From: Rhodospirillales bacterium
Lineage (GTDB): Bacteria; Pseudomonadota; Alphaproteobacteria; Rhodospirillales; Defluviicoccaceae
Direction of reading: 5' to 3'
DNA: 64,000 bases
NCBI GenBank assembly: GCA_016712595.1
Contig: JADJQT010000001.1
Coordinates: 1,423,501-1,487,500, forward strand
Shown: one piece after another, positions 1 to 9,467 of the stretch
Layout of the letters: the number at the start of each line of letters is the position of its first letter
Numbering within the stretch: position 1 is the stretch's first letter
Notes under the pieces: generated by a model
Told to the model about the DNA's origin: nothing
The model's input: the letters and a program-made list of their open reading frames with translations, nothing else
The model's database searches: none
Translations under genes and position numbers: made by a program

Positions 1-1
1 C

Positions 2-979
2 GCGCCGGCAGCGCTGCTGAGAGGGCGCGGGGGGTGCATTCGTCCTGTCGCCCGTCTCCTGTGCAACGACGCGCCGCCGATCGCGTCGTTGCGCCGTTAC
101 CTGATCGAGGCGCGACCGCAGGCGATCTTATCGTTCCTTAACTATCCGAACACGGTCCTGCTGTTGACCACCGCGCTCGTCGGCACCGATACGCGATTCG
201 TCGTCAGCGTGCGCAACCATATGTCGGTCGCGGCCGCCAACACGGACTCACGATGGGTCCGCTCGGTGCCGTGTCTGATGCGCCGATTGTTTTGCCGCGC
301 CGATGCGGTGATCGCGCCATCGCAGGGCGTGGCTGACGACGTGCGCGCGATCACCGGTCTGCCGGCCGAGCGTATCGCCGTGGTCTACAATCCGGTGTTC
401 CGCCCCGAGGTGCTGGCCCTTGCCGACGAGCCGATCGATCATCCGTGGCTGGTCGCCGGCAACGAGCCGGTGGTGCTCGGCGCCGGCAAGTTCAAGCCAC
501 AGAAGGATTTCGGCACGCTGCTTTCCGCGTTCGCCCGGGTTCGGGCGGCGCGGCCGGCGCGACTGATCATTCTCGGCGACGGCCGTGAGCGCGCTGGCCT
601 CGAGATGATGGCGCGTGATCTCGGCATCGCCGCCGATGTCGATTTCCCCGGACAGGTCCAGAATCCTTACGCCTTTTATCGTCGCGCGTCGGTGTTCGTC
701 CTGTCGTCGGTGTGGGAAGGCTTGCCGAACGCGCTGATCGAGGCGATGGCGTGTGGCTGCCCGGTGGTCAGCACCAACTGCCCAAGCGGCCCGGCGGAGA
801 TCCTCGATTGCGGCCGCTATGGCGCCTTGGTTCCGACCGGCGCCGTCGACCAGATGGCGAACGCCATTCTTGCCACCCTCGCCCGGCCACCGGAGCGCGC
901 GGCGATGATCGATCGGGCGCGGAAGTTTTCGCTCGATGAGGCCGTGAGCGGGTTCGAAGCGGTGCTCGCCGGCGGGTAG
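2..979 (+). CDS. Family 4 glycosyltransferase, 5' end cut by window edge
   Basis: The frame is open from base 2, so the N-terminal acceptor-binding domain lies mostly outside the window; a TTG at 89 is not a convincing start. What remains is the end of the N-terminal Rossmann domain and the whole GT4 (GT-B fold) nucleotide-sugar domain. Visible family signatures are VLGAGKFKPQKDF, LIILGDGRER, the EGLPNALIEAMACG donor-binding region with its EX7E spacing, and PSGPAEIL. Such enzymes transfer a sugar from a nucleotide donor to a growing glycan on the cytoplasmic face of the inner membrane. It is closely related to the glycosyltransferase at 10171, sharing almost the same blocks in the same order. 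The amidotransferase gene follows 63 nt downstream on the same strand. The exact donor and acceptor cannot be read from the sequence. Confidence 0.88.
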   Translation, partial: APAALLRGRGGCIRPVARLLCNDAPPIASLRRYLIEARPQAILSFLNYPNTVLLLTTALVGTDTRFVVSVRNHMSVAAANTDSRWVRSVPCLMRRLFCRADAVIAPSQGVADDVRAITGLPAERIAVVYNPVFRPEVLALADEPIDHPWLVAGNEPVVLGAGKFKPQKDFGTLLSAFARVRAARPARLIILGDGRERAGLEMMARDLGIAADVDFPGQVQNPYAFYRRASVFVLSSVWEGLPNALIEAMACGCPVVSTNCPSGPAEILDCGRYGALVPTGAVDQMANAILATLARPPERAAMIDRARKFSLDEAVSGFEAVLAGG

Positions 980-1042
980 CCGGCGCTGGAAGACAAGCCG
1001 GCCGATAACCGGTGCCGGACGACAAGGGGAGACGAGCGAAGC

Positions 1043-3058
1043 GTGTGCGGGATCGCCGGGTTTCTGAGCGACGGCGCCCGCGGCACTGCGGGTGGGGCCG
1101 GGGATGCCGATGCGCGGTTTCACCGCGCCGTCGCGGCGATGACCGACGCCATCGCTCATCGCGGGCCGGACGATAGCGGCGCCTGGGTCGATGCCGCCGC
1201 CGGCATCGCGCTCGGCCACCGGCGGCTCTCGATCCTCGATCTGTCCGCGGCCGGCCATCAGCCGATGCTGTCGGCGGATGGACGCTTCGTCCTCTCCTTC
1301 AACGGCGAGATCTACAATTTCGCCGAGCTTAGCCACGAACTCGAGGCGCGCGGCTGCGTCTTTCGCGGCCATTCCGACACGGAAGTGCTGCTCGCCGGCT
1401 TCGTGGCTTGGGGCGTCGACGAAACCCTGCGCCGCGCCAACGGCATGCTGGCGCTGGCACTGTGGGACCGGGCGGAGCGCTCGCTGACCCTGGCGCGCGA
1501 CCGCCTCGGCAAGAAACCGCTCTACTACGGTTGGTTCGCCGGCACCTTGATCTTCGCTTCTGAGCTTAAGGCGCTGTTCGCCCACGCGAGCTTTGACGGC
1601 GAGATCGATCGCGACGCGCTGGGCGCGTTCGTGCGCTATTCCTTCATCCCGGTGCCGGCCTCGATCTTTCGCGGCGTGCGCAAGCTGCCGCCGGCGACGT
1701 GGCTGCGCGTGTATGCTGGCGACGCTGGCGCCGCTAACAGCCGGGCGGCGACGCCGCAGCCTTACTGGTCGGCGCGGACAGCCGCCGAGCAGGGACGCCG
1801 CCGTCCGTTCACCGGCGACCTCGGCGAGGCCGCGAACGCGCTGGAAACGCTGCTCGAAGATGCCGTCGCCACGCGCATGATCGCCGACGTCAGCCTTGGC
1901 GCGCTGCTCTCCGGCGGCATCGATTCGACGACGATCGTCGCGTTGATGCAGCAGGCGAGCGCCCGGCCGGTAAAAACCTTCTGCATCGGTTTCGCGGAGC
2001 CCAAGTACAACGAGGCGTCGTACGCGGCGGCGATCGCCCGCCATCTCGGCAGCGAGCACACCGAACTCATCGTCACCGCCGATGACAGCCGCGATCTTAT
2101 CCCCCGGCTGCCGGAACTCTACGACGAACCCTTCGCCGATTCCTCTCAGCTTCCGACCTTCATCGTCTCGCGTCTGGCGCGCGGCGCGGTCACCGTGGCG
2201 CTCACCGGCGACGGCGGTGACGAGCTGTTCGCCGGATACGCGCTCTATCCCCGCTGCCTCGGCCAATGGCGCCTCGCCCAGCGCCTGCCGGCGACGGCGC
2301 GGCGGCAGCTGGCCCGCCTGATGCGCGGCGCGGCGCACGCGCCGTGGCTCGCCGATCCCCCGGCGGGCGATGGCGAGCCACGTTCGGGTCGCCGCCAGAG
2401 GTTCGCCGCCAAGCTCGCCAAGCGGGCGGCGCTGATGCGCGGCGATGGTCCGGTCGGCATCCTCGCCGAGAAACGGGCGCACTGGGACCGGGCCGCCGAC
2501 CTCGTGCCGGGCGCCCAGCCGCTCGCCTGGGTAATGAACGATCCCGAGCGCTGGGTTGACGCCGACGATCCGCTGCAGGCGATGATGCAGGCCGATATCG
2601 AAGGCTACATGACCGACGACATCCTGGTGAAGGTCGATCGCGCCAGCATGGCGGTCGCGCTCGAGGTGCGCTGCCCGCTGCTCGATCACCGCATCGTCGA
2701 ATTCGCCCTCAGCCTGCCCGATGCGATGCGCATCGACGAGAAAGGCAGAGGCAAGCGCGTGTTGCGCGCGCTGCTCGGCCGCCACGTGCCGCCCGGCCTG
2801 ACCGAGCGGCCCAAGAAAGGGTTCGGTGTTCCCATCGCCGCATGGCTGCGCGGGCCGCTGCGCCCGTGGGCGGAAGAACTGCTCGGCGAGCAACGGCTCA
2901 TCGAAGGCGGGCTGTTCGACGCGGCCATGGTGCGCCGAATCTGGCGCCAGCACCTCGCCGGTGCCCACGATCACGAACAGGTCCTGTGGAACCTGCTGAT
3001 GGTCGAGGCGTGGACGGACCGCTGGCGCGCGCATATCCGCCGGCCCGCCGGCGCGTAA
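1043..3058 (+). CDS. asnB: Glutamine-hydrolysing asparagine synthase-like amidotransferase
   Basis: 671 aa, starting at a GTG that places the essential Cys directly after the initiator (M-C-G-I-A-G-F), as class II glutamine amidotransferases require after Met removal. The N-terminal glutaminase domain (about 2-215) has RGPDDSG and NGEIYNF. The C-terminal synthase domain has the pyrophosphate loop LSGGIDST near residue 290 and the TGDGGDELFAGY motif. The canonical reaction is ATP-dependent amidation of aspartate with glutamine. In glycan gene clusters such enzymes often amidate a sugar acid or another acceptor, and a UDP-sugar 6-dehydrogenase, which makes uronic acids, lies next door. Substrate assignment by context is inference. 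An insertion of about 30 residues rich in Ala/Arg separates the two domains. Confidence 0.9.
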   Translation: MCGIAGFLSDGARGTAGGAGDADARFHRAVAAMTDAIAHRGPDDSGAWVDAAAGIALGHRRLSILDLSAAGHQPMLSADGRFVLSFNGEIYNFAELSHELEARGCVFRGHSDTEVLLAGFVAWGVDETLRRANGMLALALWDRAERSLTLARDRLGKKPLYYGWFAGTLIFASELKALFAHASFDGEIDRDALGAFVRYSFIPVPASIFRGVRKLPPATWLRVYAGDAGAANSRAATPQPYWSARTAAEQGRRRPFTGDLGEAANALETLLEDAVATRMIADVSLGALLSGGIDSTTIVALMQQASARPVKTFCIGFAEPKYNEASYAAAIARHLGSEHTELIVTADDSRDLIPRLPELYDEPFADSSQLPTFIVSRLARGAVTVALTGDGGDELFAGYALYPRCLGQWRLAQRLPATARRQLARLMRGAAHAPWLADPPAGDGEPRSGRRQRFAAKLAKRAALMRGDGPVGILAEKRAHWDRAADLVPGAQPLAWVMNDPERWVDADDPLQAMMQADIEGYMTDDILVKVDRASMAVALEVRCPLLDHRIVEFALSLPDAMRIDEKGRGKRVLRALLGRHVPPGLTERPKKGFGVPIAAWLRGPLRPWAEELLGEQRLIEGGLFDAAMVRRIWRQHLAGAHDHEQVLWNLLMVEAWTDRWRAHIRRPAGA

Positions 3059-3092
3059 AAGTAAAAGGAGTACGCCGGGGTGCACTGCGGCG

Positions 3093-4379
<1,287 letters not shown>

Positions 4380-4811
4380 GTCACCCCATCCACCCGCCCG
4401 ATACCCGCCCGCGCCTTCGCAAGACATCACTTTGCAGCGCGGCGTATCGCGGCTGCCGACCGCTTGTCAACCGACGGTGGCGAAGCGGCAACCTCGCGGT
4501 TCGCGACGGGACGCTCGGCGAAACGGTCGTGAACTCTTAAGCTTGCCGATTCAAATTCCCATCCTGCCGCCCGTTATCATCCTTAAAACGCATCGGCAGC
4601 AACCATTAAGCGGCAAGCCTCATCAGGCCGCACTCGACGCCTGTGCTCGCAAACTCCTCGTCTTCACCAATAACGTCGTTGCCGGCGACATCCTGCGGAT
4701 CGAATGCCTGTTGGCCGCTTAACGGTTGCTACGCGGGCGAAAGCTGGATGAATAGCTCACGTCCAATCGAGGTCGGTCGCGATTCAAGCGCACTGCTTAA
4801 GATCGAAAATA
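4380..4811. other. Non-coding left flank of lower-GC island
   Basis: About 430 nt with no credible gene; short frames here lack ribosome sites and family resemblance. Base composition drops clearly from about 4540 onward compared with the glycan genes to the left. It contains an imperfect inverted repeat (4598-4617 against 4711-4730) reported separately. The region probably marks the left border of the island that runs to about 9960. Confidence 0.5.
4598..4730. repeat. Imperfect 20-bp inverted repeat pair, 133 bp apart end to end
   Basis: Bases 4598-4617 and the reverse complement of 4711-4730 agree in about 17 of 20 positions around the core AACC-R-TTAAGCGG. The arms lie 93 nt apart. The arrangement could be the termini of a small non-autonomous element or a regulatory site. 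No flanking target duplication was found by eye, so the nature of the repeat is open. Confidence 0.4.
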
Positions 4812-4840
4812 ATGACATTAGCGAACGTGTATCGTAAAAT
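4812..4840 (+). promoter_or_regulatory. Candidate sigma-70 promoter for the island operon
   Basis: A -35 hexamer ATGACA (4812-4817, 5/6 to consensus) and a -10 hexamer TAAAAT (4835-4840, 5/6) are separated by exactly 17 nt. They lie in an AT-rich stretch 52 nt before the metallopeptidase start. Transcription would begin near 4847 and run through the genes of the island. The match is good for a high-GC genome, but there is no experimental support. Confidence 0.55.
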
Positions 4841-4892
4841 ACATCAGTGACGAGGGGAGAGCGTATCGGTCGTCACCGAGGCGGGGGAATTG

Positions 4893-5687
4893 ATGCCGCT
4901 AAATGATTTGATTGCCAGCGGCCATCTTGGCCGGTGTGAAATCACGCGTCGTACCGCGCTGGCGTCCCTTACGCTCGGATTGGTGGCCCTCTGCCCCTGG
5001 GATGTTCCGTTGGCAGCGGAAGGTGTCTGGTTACGGGGCCAATTGTGCTCGGCGTATGTCACGATGGGCAGCCGCCAAGTCCAGATCGAAACAAGCACCG
5101 GCGATCGAAATCTCGATCGGCAGCTCATGCTCGAAGCTCGTCACGTTGCCCGCACCTTTGATGTTTGGCCTGGGTTGAAAATCCTGGTTGAGCCTAGCAG
5201 TTTGGCTAGGAATGCGTTGGCGACAAGCGAAACACTTGTCGACGGCACGGCCGGGACGGTGATGCTCGGGCGGACCCTAGTCCTAGACGAATTGCAGCGG
5301 GACCGGCGCGGGTGGGGCGGGCTCACCGTCGCCGGGCTAATGGCGCACGAGTTCGGCCATATTTTCCAATATAAATCGGGCTACCATGCCAAGCTAAAGC
5401 AAGGGTCGAAGACCGACGAGCCAGTCGAGCTTCATGCCGATTACTTGGCAGGATATCATCTCGGCCGAAAACGACGCGACGGCGCGAATATGGATATAGG
5501 CGCGTTCATGGACGGCATTTATTTTATGGGCGACGATCACGAGGACGACCCCAGGCACCACGGCAGTAGCGAAGAGCGACGGCGGGCGGTCCGGGAAGGC
5601 TATCGTACTGGCGTTGAAGGGCTCACGCCAATTCAATCCGTCGCAGCGCGTGGCTACGATGCGGTACGCGAGATCATGCGAATGTAA
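4893..5687 (+). CDS. Exported HEFGH zinc metallopeptidase, function unknown
   Basis: 264 aa. ATG at 4893 follows the strong ribosome site GAGGCGGGGG; a TTG directly before it is less likely. Residues 19-42 (T-R-R-T-A-L followed by a hydrophobic stretch ending near PLAAEG) resemble a Tat signal peptide. The zinc motif is H152-E153-F-G-H156. About 23 residues later E179-L-H-A-D matches the third-ligand region seen in gluzincin-type neutral metallopeptidases such as the YpfJ family (ELQAD-C-F-A-G). Protein hydrolysis in the periplasm or outside the cell is therefore the likely activity; the substrate is unknown. The C-terminal third is rich in Asp, His and Arg. It appears to be the first gene of an operon with the next exported proteins, and its base composition differs from the flanking glycan genes. 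Confidence 0.7.
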   Translation: MPLNDLIASGHLGRCEITRRTALASLTLGLVALCPWDVPLAAEGVWLRGQLCSAYVTMGSRQVQIETSTGDRNLDRQLMLEARHVARTFDVWPGLKILVEPSSLARNALATSETLVDGTAGTVMLGRTLVLDELQRDRRGWGGLTVAGLMAHEFGHIFQYKSGYHAKLKQGSKTDEPVELHADYLAGYHLGRKRRDGANMDIGAFMDGIYFMGDDHEDDPRHHGSSEERRRAVREGYRTGVEGLTPIQSVAARGYDAVREIMRM

Positions 5688-5733
5688 GCGGTTTGGAGGG
5701 TTGAATAAAGGTCAGCGGGGGGGGGATGACATT

Positions 5734-6210
5734 TTGCGACGGGCGAGCGATTGGAGGCGAAGTGCCTGGTTGAGCGGACGGAACGTCGTGGCAACCATTG
5801 TCGCGGTCATCTTCGCGGGGTTCTCAATCTCGGTTCTCGCCCAACAGAATCGATGCTACCCCGGTCTCGACTGCCCCGAGGACATTCCCGGCAACAACAG
5901 AGGTGGATCCGGGTCAGTCAACCCGCCGCCGGACCCACCACGAAGGCCCTGGCAGGAGCCGGGAACTTATCCGACCTACCCAGGTCAATCACAAAATCAG
6001 CCGCCGCAAGTCCGCCAGGATTGCACTAACCCTTATGCTGCGATGATGGGTGCTATCTTCGGCCAACCGGCGCCATGCAGCTTACCTTCGACTCATTGCT
6101 GTTTCGACGATGGCTCCTCCGTGCCGCTGGTCGTCAATTCCGGAATTCCTTTCGGCAACCCTTGCTTTACGTACGTCGCGTTTACAAACAAAACGCAGCA
6201 AAATCGTTGA
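5734..6210 (+). pseudogene. Cys/Pro-rich exported protein, 3' end displaced by two IS insertions
   Basis: From the TTG at 5734, 8 nt after a run of nine G that serves as ribosome site, the product begins M-R-R-A-S-D-W-R-R with a hydrophobic segment ending FSISVLAQQ, a signal peptide. The mature part is Pro/Gly/Asn-rich with Cys pairs (CYPGLDC, a later CC, PCFTY), suggesting disulphides outside the cytoplasm. No family was recognised. An IS1595-like element entered at the duplicated ACGTACGT (6169-6176), so the last 11 codons come from IS sequence. Removing both elements and one copy of each target duplication joins 6176, 7381-7420 and 9004-9015 into one frame. That frame ends with NYFGSVLPVQGMGCRR and a TAG at 9013, giving 164 aa. 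The stop would then overlap the start of the next gene at 9003. The truncated form may still be made. Confidence 0.65.
6169..6176. repeat. Left target-site duplication of the IS1595-like element
   Basis: ACGTACGT, repeated at 7373-7380. Eight-base duplications are usual for the IS1595 family. The octamer is palindromic, so it could also be counted as part of the terminal inverted repeats. The duplication reading is preferred because removing one copy restores an open frame that ends at a stop overlapping the next gene. Confidence 0.65.
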
Positions 6211-7372
6211 ACAAAGCTGCTTTCTGGCTGATTCTAGTGACGTTCGGGATAGTCGGGTGGTGGCGATGTCAGATTTGGTTCGATCGACGCTGGCTGGGAT
6301 CAGGACGGTCGATGACATGGTGCGAGCGTTCAGCGACGAGGAGCGCTGCCGCCGCCTGATGGAAAGCATGATCTGGCCGACCGGGCGGGTCTGTCCGGCG
6401 TGTGGATACCGACGTTCGATCGCGCTCGCCGGGCGGGATAGGGGAATTGGCGGGCGAGACCCGGTCTCTACCAGTGCTCGAACGGCAGTTGCCGGTTCCA
6501 GTTCACGGTGACGACACGAACGCCGCTGCACTCTACCAAGCTGCCGCTCGCCACTTGGTTGAAGGCGCTGTGGCTGACCCTGCAATCCGATAAGGGGCTG
6601 TCGTCGGTGCGCCTGGCCAGGGCCCTCGGCGTGAGCCAACCCACGGCTTGGCGCATGGGGCACGCCCTGCGGCTGATGATGGCGCGCGAGACCCAGCTGG
6701 AGGGAACGGTCGAGATCGACGAATTTTATCTTGGCGGCCGTCCGCGCAAACAGCGGGACACACCGCCGGTCGGCCGTGGCCGGAAAGGCCAAAGCGGACG
6801 ACCAAGGCGTGCGTCCTCGCGGTGGTCGAACGACCGCGTGACGCGGAGATCGGGACGGTCGCGGGTGGCGCACGGGCCTCGGTGGTGGTCGACCTCTCTG
6901 CCGTCGAGACCGAACGGGTCCTCGAGAAGGAGGTCGACGTGGCCGCGACCCATCTGATGAGCGATGCGTGGAGCACCTTTGCCGCCGTCGGCCAGAGCTT
7001 CGCAGCGCACGATACGGTTCAGCATGCCAAGCGCGAATATGCGCGCGGCACGGTCCACGCCAATTCCGTCGAGGGGTTCAATTCCCGCGTCCGCCGTACC
7101 GTCGCCGGCGTGTTCCATCATATCAGTCCGGAGCACGCCGACCTCTACTTCCACGAGATGGGCTTCCGGTGGTCACAGCGCGTCGTCGCGGGCCAGACCA
7201 CCCGCCGGTCACCCCGTGGACGGGAGCACGTTCGAACCCTCTGGGACCGCATCCCGCCTGCTATGCAACTCGTTGCGGTCCTCAGAACCGCCGTCGGCCG
7301 CCAACTCCGCCGAACCCGCAACGGCAGCATCTCGATCAAATCGCCAATCGCTGCGTTTTGCTTATAAACGCG
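6177..7372 (+). mobile_element. Degenerate IS1595-family (ISXO2-like) insertion sequence
   Basis: The element is 1196 bp. Terminal inverted repeats of about 23 bp (6177-6199 and 7350-7372) begin CGCGTTTA and share CAAAACGCAGC, with two mismatches. Direct repeats ACGTACGT flank it at 6169 and 7373. It carries one transposase frame that is broken in several places, so the copy is probably immobile unless a transposase is supplied elsewhere. It sits inside the gene for a Cys/Pro-rich exported protein. Confidence 0.85.
6266..7367 (+). pseudogene. Frameshifted IS1595-family transposase
   Basis: Starts at the ATG at 6266 (M-S-D-L-V-R-S-T-L-A-G). It spreads over three reading frames, with breaks at about 6430-6470 and again at about 6780-6810. 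Recognisable parts in order are an N-terminal zinc ribbon (CPACGYR, then QCSNGSC in the second frame), a helix-turn-helix region (SSVRLARALGVSQPTAWRM), the first catalytic Asp in VEIDEFYLGG, the second in LMSDAWSTF, and the terminal block HANSVEGFNSRVRR. This architecture is that of the ISXO2-like DDE transposases. The stop lies inside the right inverted repeat. With at least two single-base shifts no active enzyme is expected. Confidence 0.85.
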
Positions 7373-7380
7373 ACGTACGT
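7373..7380. repeat. Right target-site duplication of the IS1595-like element
   Basis: Second copy of ACGTACGT. Reading on from here in the original frame gives T-Y-V-N-Y-F-G-S, the displaced end of the exported protein that starts at 5734. Confidence 0.65.
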
Positions 7381-7420
7381 GAACTACTTCGGCAGCGTAC
7401 TACCAGTTCAGGGAATGGGA

Positions 7421-8999
7421 GAGGCTGTGTGAAAACGCGGTGTGGGCTATTGTTGGCGGCGGGTTAGCCGGGGGTGCGCATGAGCCGCTTCATCGAAGGC
7501 GAGGACCGACTGCAGCAGTCGCTGCTGCCGAACTGCATCGACGATTATGTTTCCGAGGACAATCCGGTGCGGGTGGTCGAGGCCTATGTCGACGAACTCG
7601 ACTTGGCGGCGTTGGGTTTTGATCGGGCGAGCCCGGCGGCAACGGGCCGTCCTGCCTACCATCCGGCGACGCTGCTCGAGATTTACCTGTACGGCTACCT
7701 CAACCGCATCCAGTCGAGCCGCCGGCTCGAGCGCGAGGCGCGGCGCAATCTCGAGCTGATGTGGCTCACCCGCCGGCTCGCCCCCGACTTCAAGACGATC
7801 GCCGACTTTCGCCGCGACAACGGCGCCGCGATCCGTGCGGCGTGTGCCGAGTTCATCCTGCTGTGCCGCCGGCTGGGGCTTTTCAGCCAAGCGGTGGCGG
7901 CGATCGACGGCAGCAAGTTCAAGGCGGTCAACGCCCGCGACCGCAACTACACACCGGGCAAGCTGCAGCGCCGCATCGAACAGATCGAGGCCAGCGTCGC
8001 CCGCTGGCTCGGCGCGCTGGACGCGGCCGACCTGCAGGAGGGCTCGGTCGCGCAAGACAAAGCGGTGCGGCTGGCGGAGAAGGTCGCGGCGATGCGCGCC
8101 AAGGTGCGCGAGCTGCGTGCTTTGAAGGCGCGGGTGGAAGCCGCGCCCGACGGCCAGATCTCGCTGACCGACCCCGACGCACGGGCGATGGCGACCAACA
8201 TGCGCGGCGCCAGCGTCGTCGGCTACAACGTGCAGACGGCGGTCGAGACCGAGCATCATCTGATCGTCGCGCACGAGGTTACGAACGTCGTCGTCGACCG
8301 GGCGTTGCTGGCACCGATGGCGGCCAGGGCGAAGGCGGCGATGGGCCAGGACGCGATCGACGTGCTGGCCGACCGCGGCTATTTCAGCAGCGAGCAGATC
8401 CGGGCATGCGAAGCGATCAGGGTGACCCCTACGTGCCCAAGCCGCTGACCTCGGGGGCAAGAGCCGAGGGCCGCTATGCCAAAGAGGACTTCGTCTATCT
8501 GCCGGCCGAGGACGCCTATCGCTGTCCCGCCGGCGAGGTGCTCTCCGCGCCGTTTCGGCTCGGTCCTGCAGGGCCGGACGATGATCACCTACTTTTCGAC
8601 CCGCTGCGGCGAGTGCGCGCTGAAGAGCCGGTGCACGCCGGCCCAGGAACGGCGTGTCCGGCGCTGGGAGCACGAGGCGGTCATCGACGCCATGCTGGCG
8701 CGGATCGAGCACGCGCCCGAGGCAATGACGGTGCGCCGCCGCACGGTCGAGCATCCTTTCGCCACGCTCAAGGCCTGGATGGGTGCGACGCACTCCTCAC
8801 CAGGGGCTGGAGCGGGTGCGAACGGAAATGAGCCTGCACGTGCTCGCCTACAACATGAAACGGGTGATCAATCTCCTCGGCACCCGACCGCTCATCGCCG
8901 CGATCCGCAGCTGAGGCGCGATCTCGTCCCGCCGACTGCGCCCGCACCAGCCAAGGTGCCTGCCAATCGGCGATTGAGCACCAGTTTTCACACGGGCTC
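7421..8999 (+). mobile_element. Degenerate IS1182-family insertion sequence
   Basis: The element is 1579 bp. Its 16-bp terminal inverted repeats lie at 7421-7436 and 8984-8999 (14 of 16 matching, both ending GTGTGAAAAC inward). A four-base GGGA duplication (7417-7420 and 9000-9003) flanks it; short duplications of this size are usual for the family. It lies 40 bp to the right of the IS1595-like copy, in the remaining fragment of the same interrupted gene. The transposase is frameshifted, so the copy is a relic. Confidence 0.82.
7480..8914 (+). pseudogene. Frameshifted IS1182-family transposase
   Basis: Begins M-S-R-F-I-E-G-E-D-R, a typical IS1182 opening. The N-terminal DUF772-like part (YHPATLLEIYLYGYLN, SSRRLERE) and the first DDE residue in AAIDGSKFKAVNA are intact in one frame up to about 8430. 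That frame then breaks: a C is missing from a C run near 8428. Later segments (YVPKPLTSGARAEGRY; MITYFSTRCGEC with CxxC; RRRTVEHPFATLKAWMGATH; LAYNMKRVINLLG) lie in successive other frames, giving about four single-base shifts (near 8428, 8570, 8794 and 8806). The stop is TGA at 8912. Loss of function is certain if the sequence is correct. Confidence 0.85.
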
Positions 9000-9002
9000 G
9001 GG

Positions 9003-9467
9003 ATGTCGCAGGTAGCTAAGAGAGGCGATCGTCCTCGCCTGTTGGTTCAAGTGGTTTCAGTATCTATCATAACGATCATTCTGTTTGTTGCCACCTGCGG
9101 CATGCAAAGTACGCTGGTATCGGCCGCCGGCCTTGAGGCAGCGTTGCCGCCGACTGTAAGCGATGAGGCAAATCTGAATCCACCGCCGTCCCGGCCCATT
9201 GGTACACTCGATCGGGTGCTCGGCGATGCTGAAGTGCAACTGGCCGTGGCCGTGTTGCTGTTTGGAGTGCTAATTCTAGGTGTTCAGTACTTGCTCGTCT
9301 GGCGGGGGAGCATCGACCAGGATACAGCGGTTCGCATAACGACGTTAACGCTCGTTGTCGTCGCCACCCTGTTCGTGATAACTGCCGGTTTTGCCCGCGA
9401 ACAGATTGCGCCGGCGATCGGCCTATTCGGAACGATTATCGGCTATTTGCTCGGACGACAGAAATGA
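9003..9467 (+). CDS. Multi-pass membrane protein of unknown function
   Basis: 154 aa with no recognised domain. There are hydrophobic segments at about residues 15-40, 77-97, 110-128 and 132-150. A soluble Pro-rich loop (about 45-75) follows the first. The first segment could be a signal anchor, leaving three further helices. The C-terminus is short and basic (Y-L-L-G-R-Q-K). The A of its ATG (9003) is the last base of the GGGA duplication made by the IS1182 insertion, so its original upstream ribosome site is now 1.6 kb away. Before the insertions the preceding gene's stop would have overlapped this start, implying translational coupling. It overlaps the next gene by ATGA. Confidence 0.6.
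   Translation: MSQVAKRGDRPRLLVQVVSVSIITIILFVATCGMQSTLVSAAGLEAALPPTVSDEANLNPPPSRPIGTLDRVLGDAEVQLAVAVLLFGVLILGVQYLLVWRGSIDQDTAVRITTLTLVVVATLFVITAGFAREQIAPAIGLFGTIIGYLLGRQK

Noticed and set aside
4432..4722. A 96-codon frame upstream of the metallopeptidase
   Set aside because: No ribosome site, no family resemblance, and it contains the inverted repeat arm. It is more likely non-coding.
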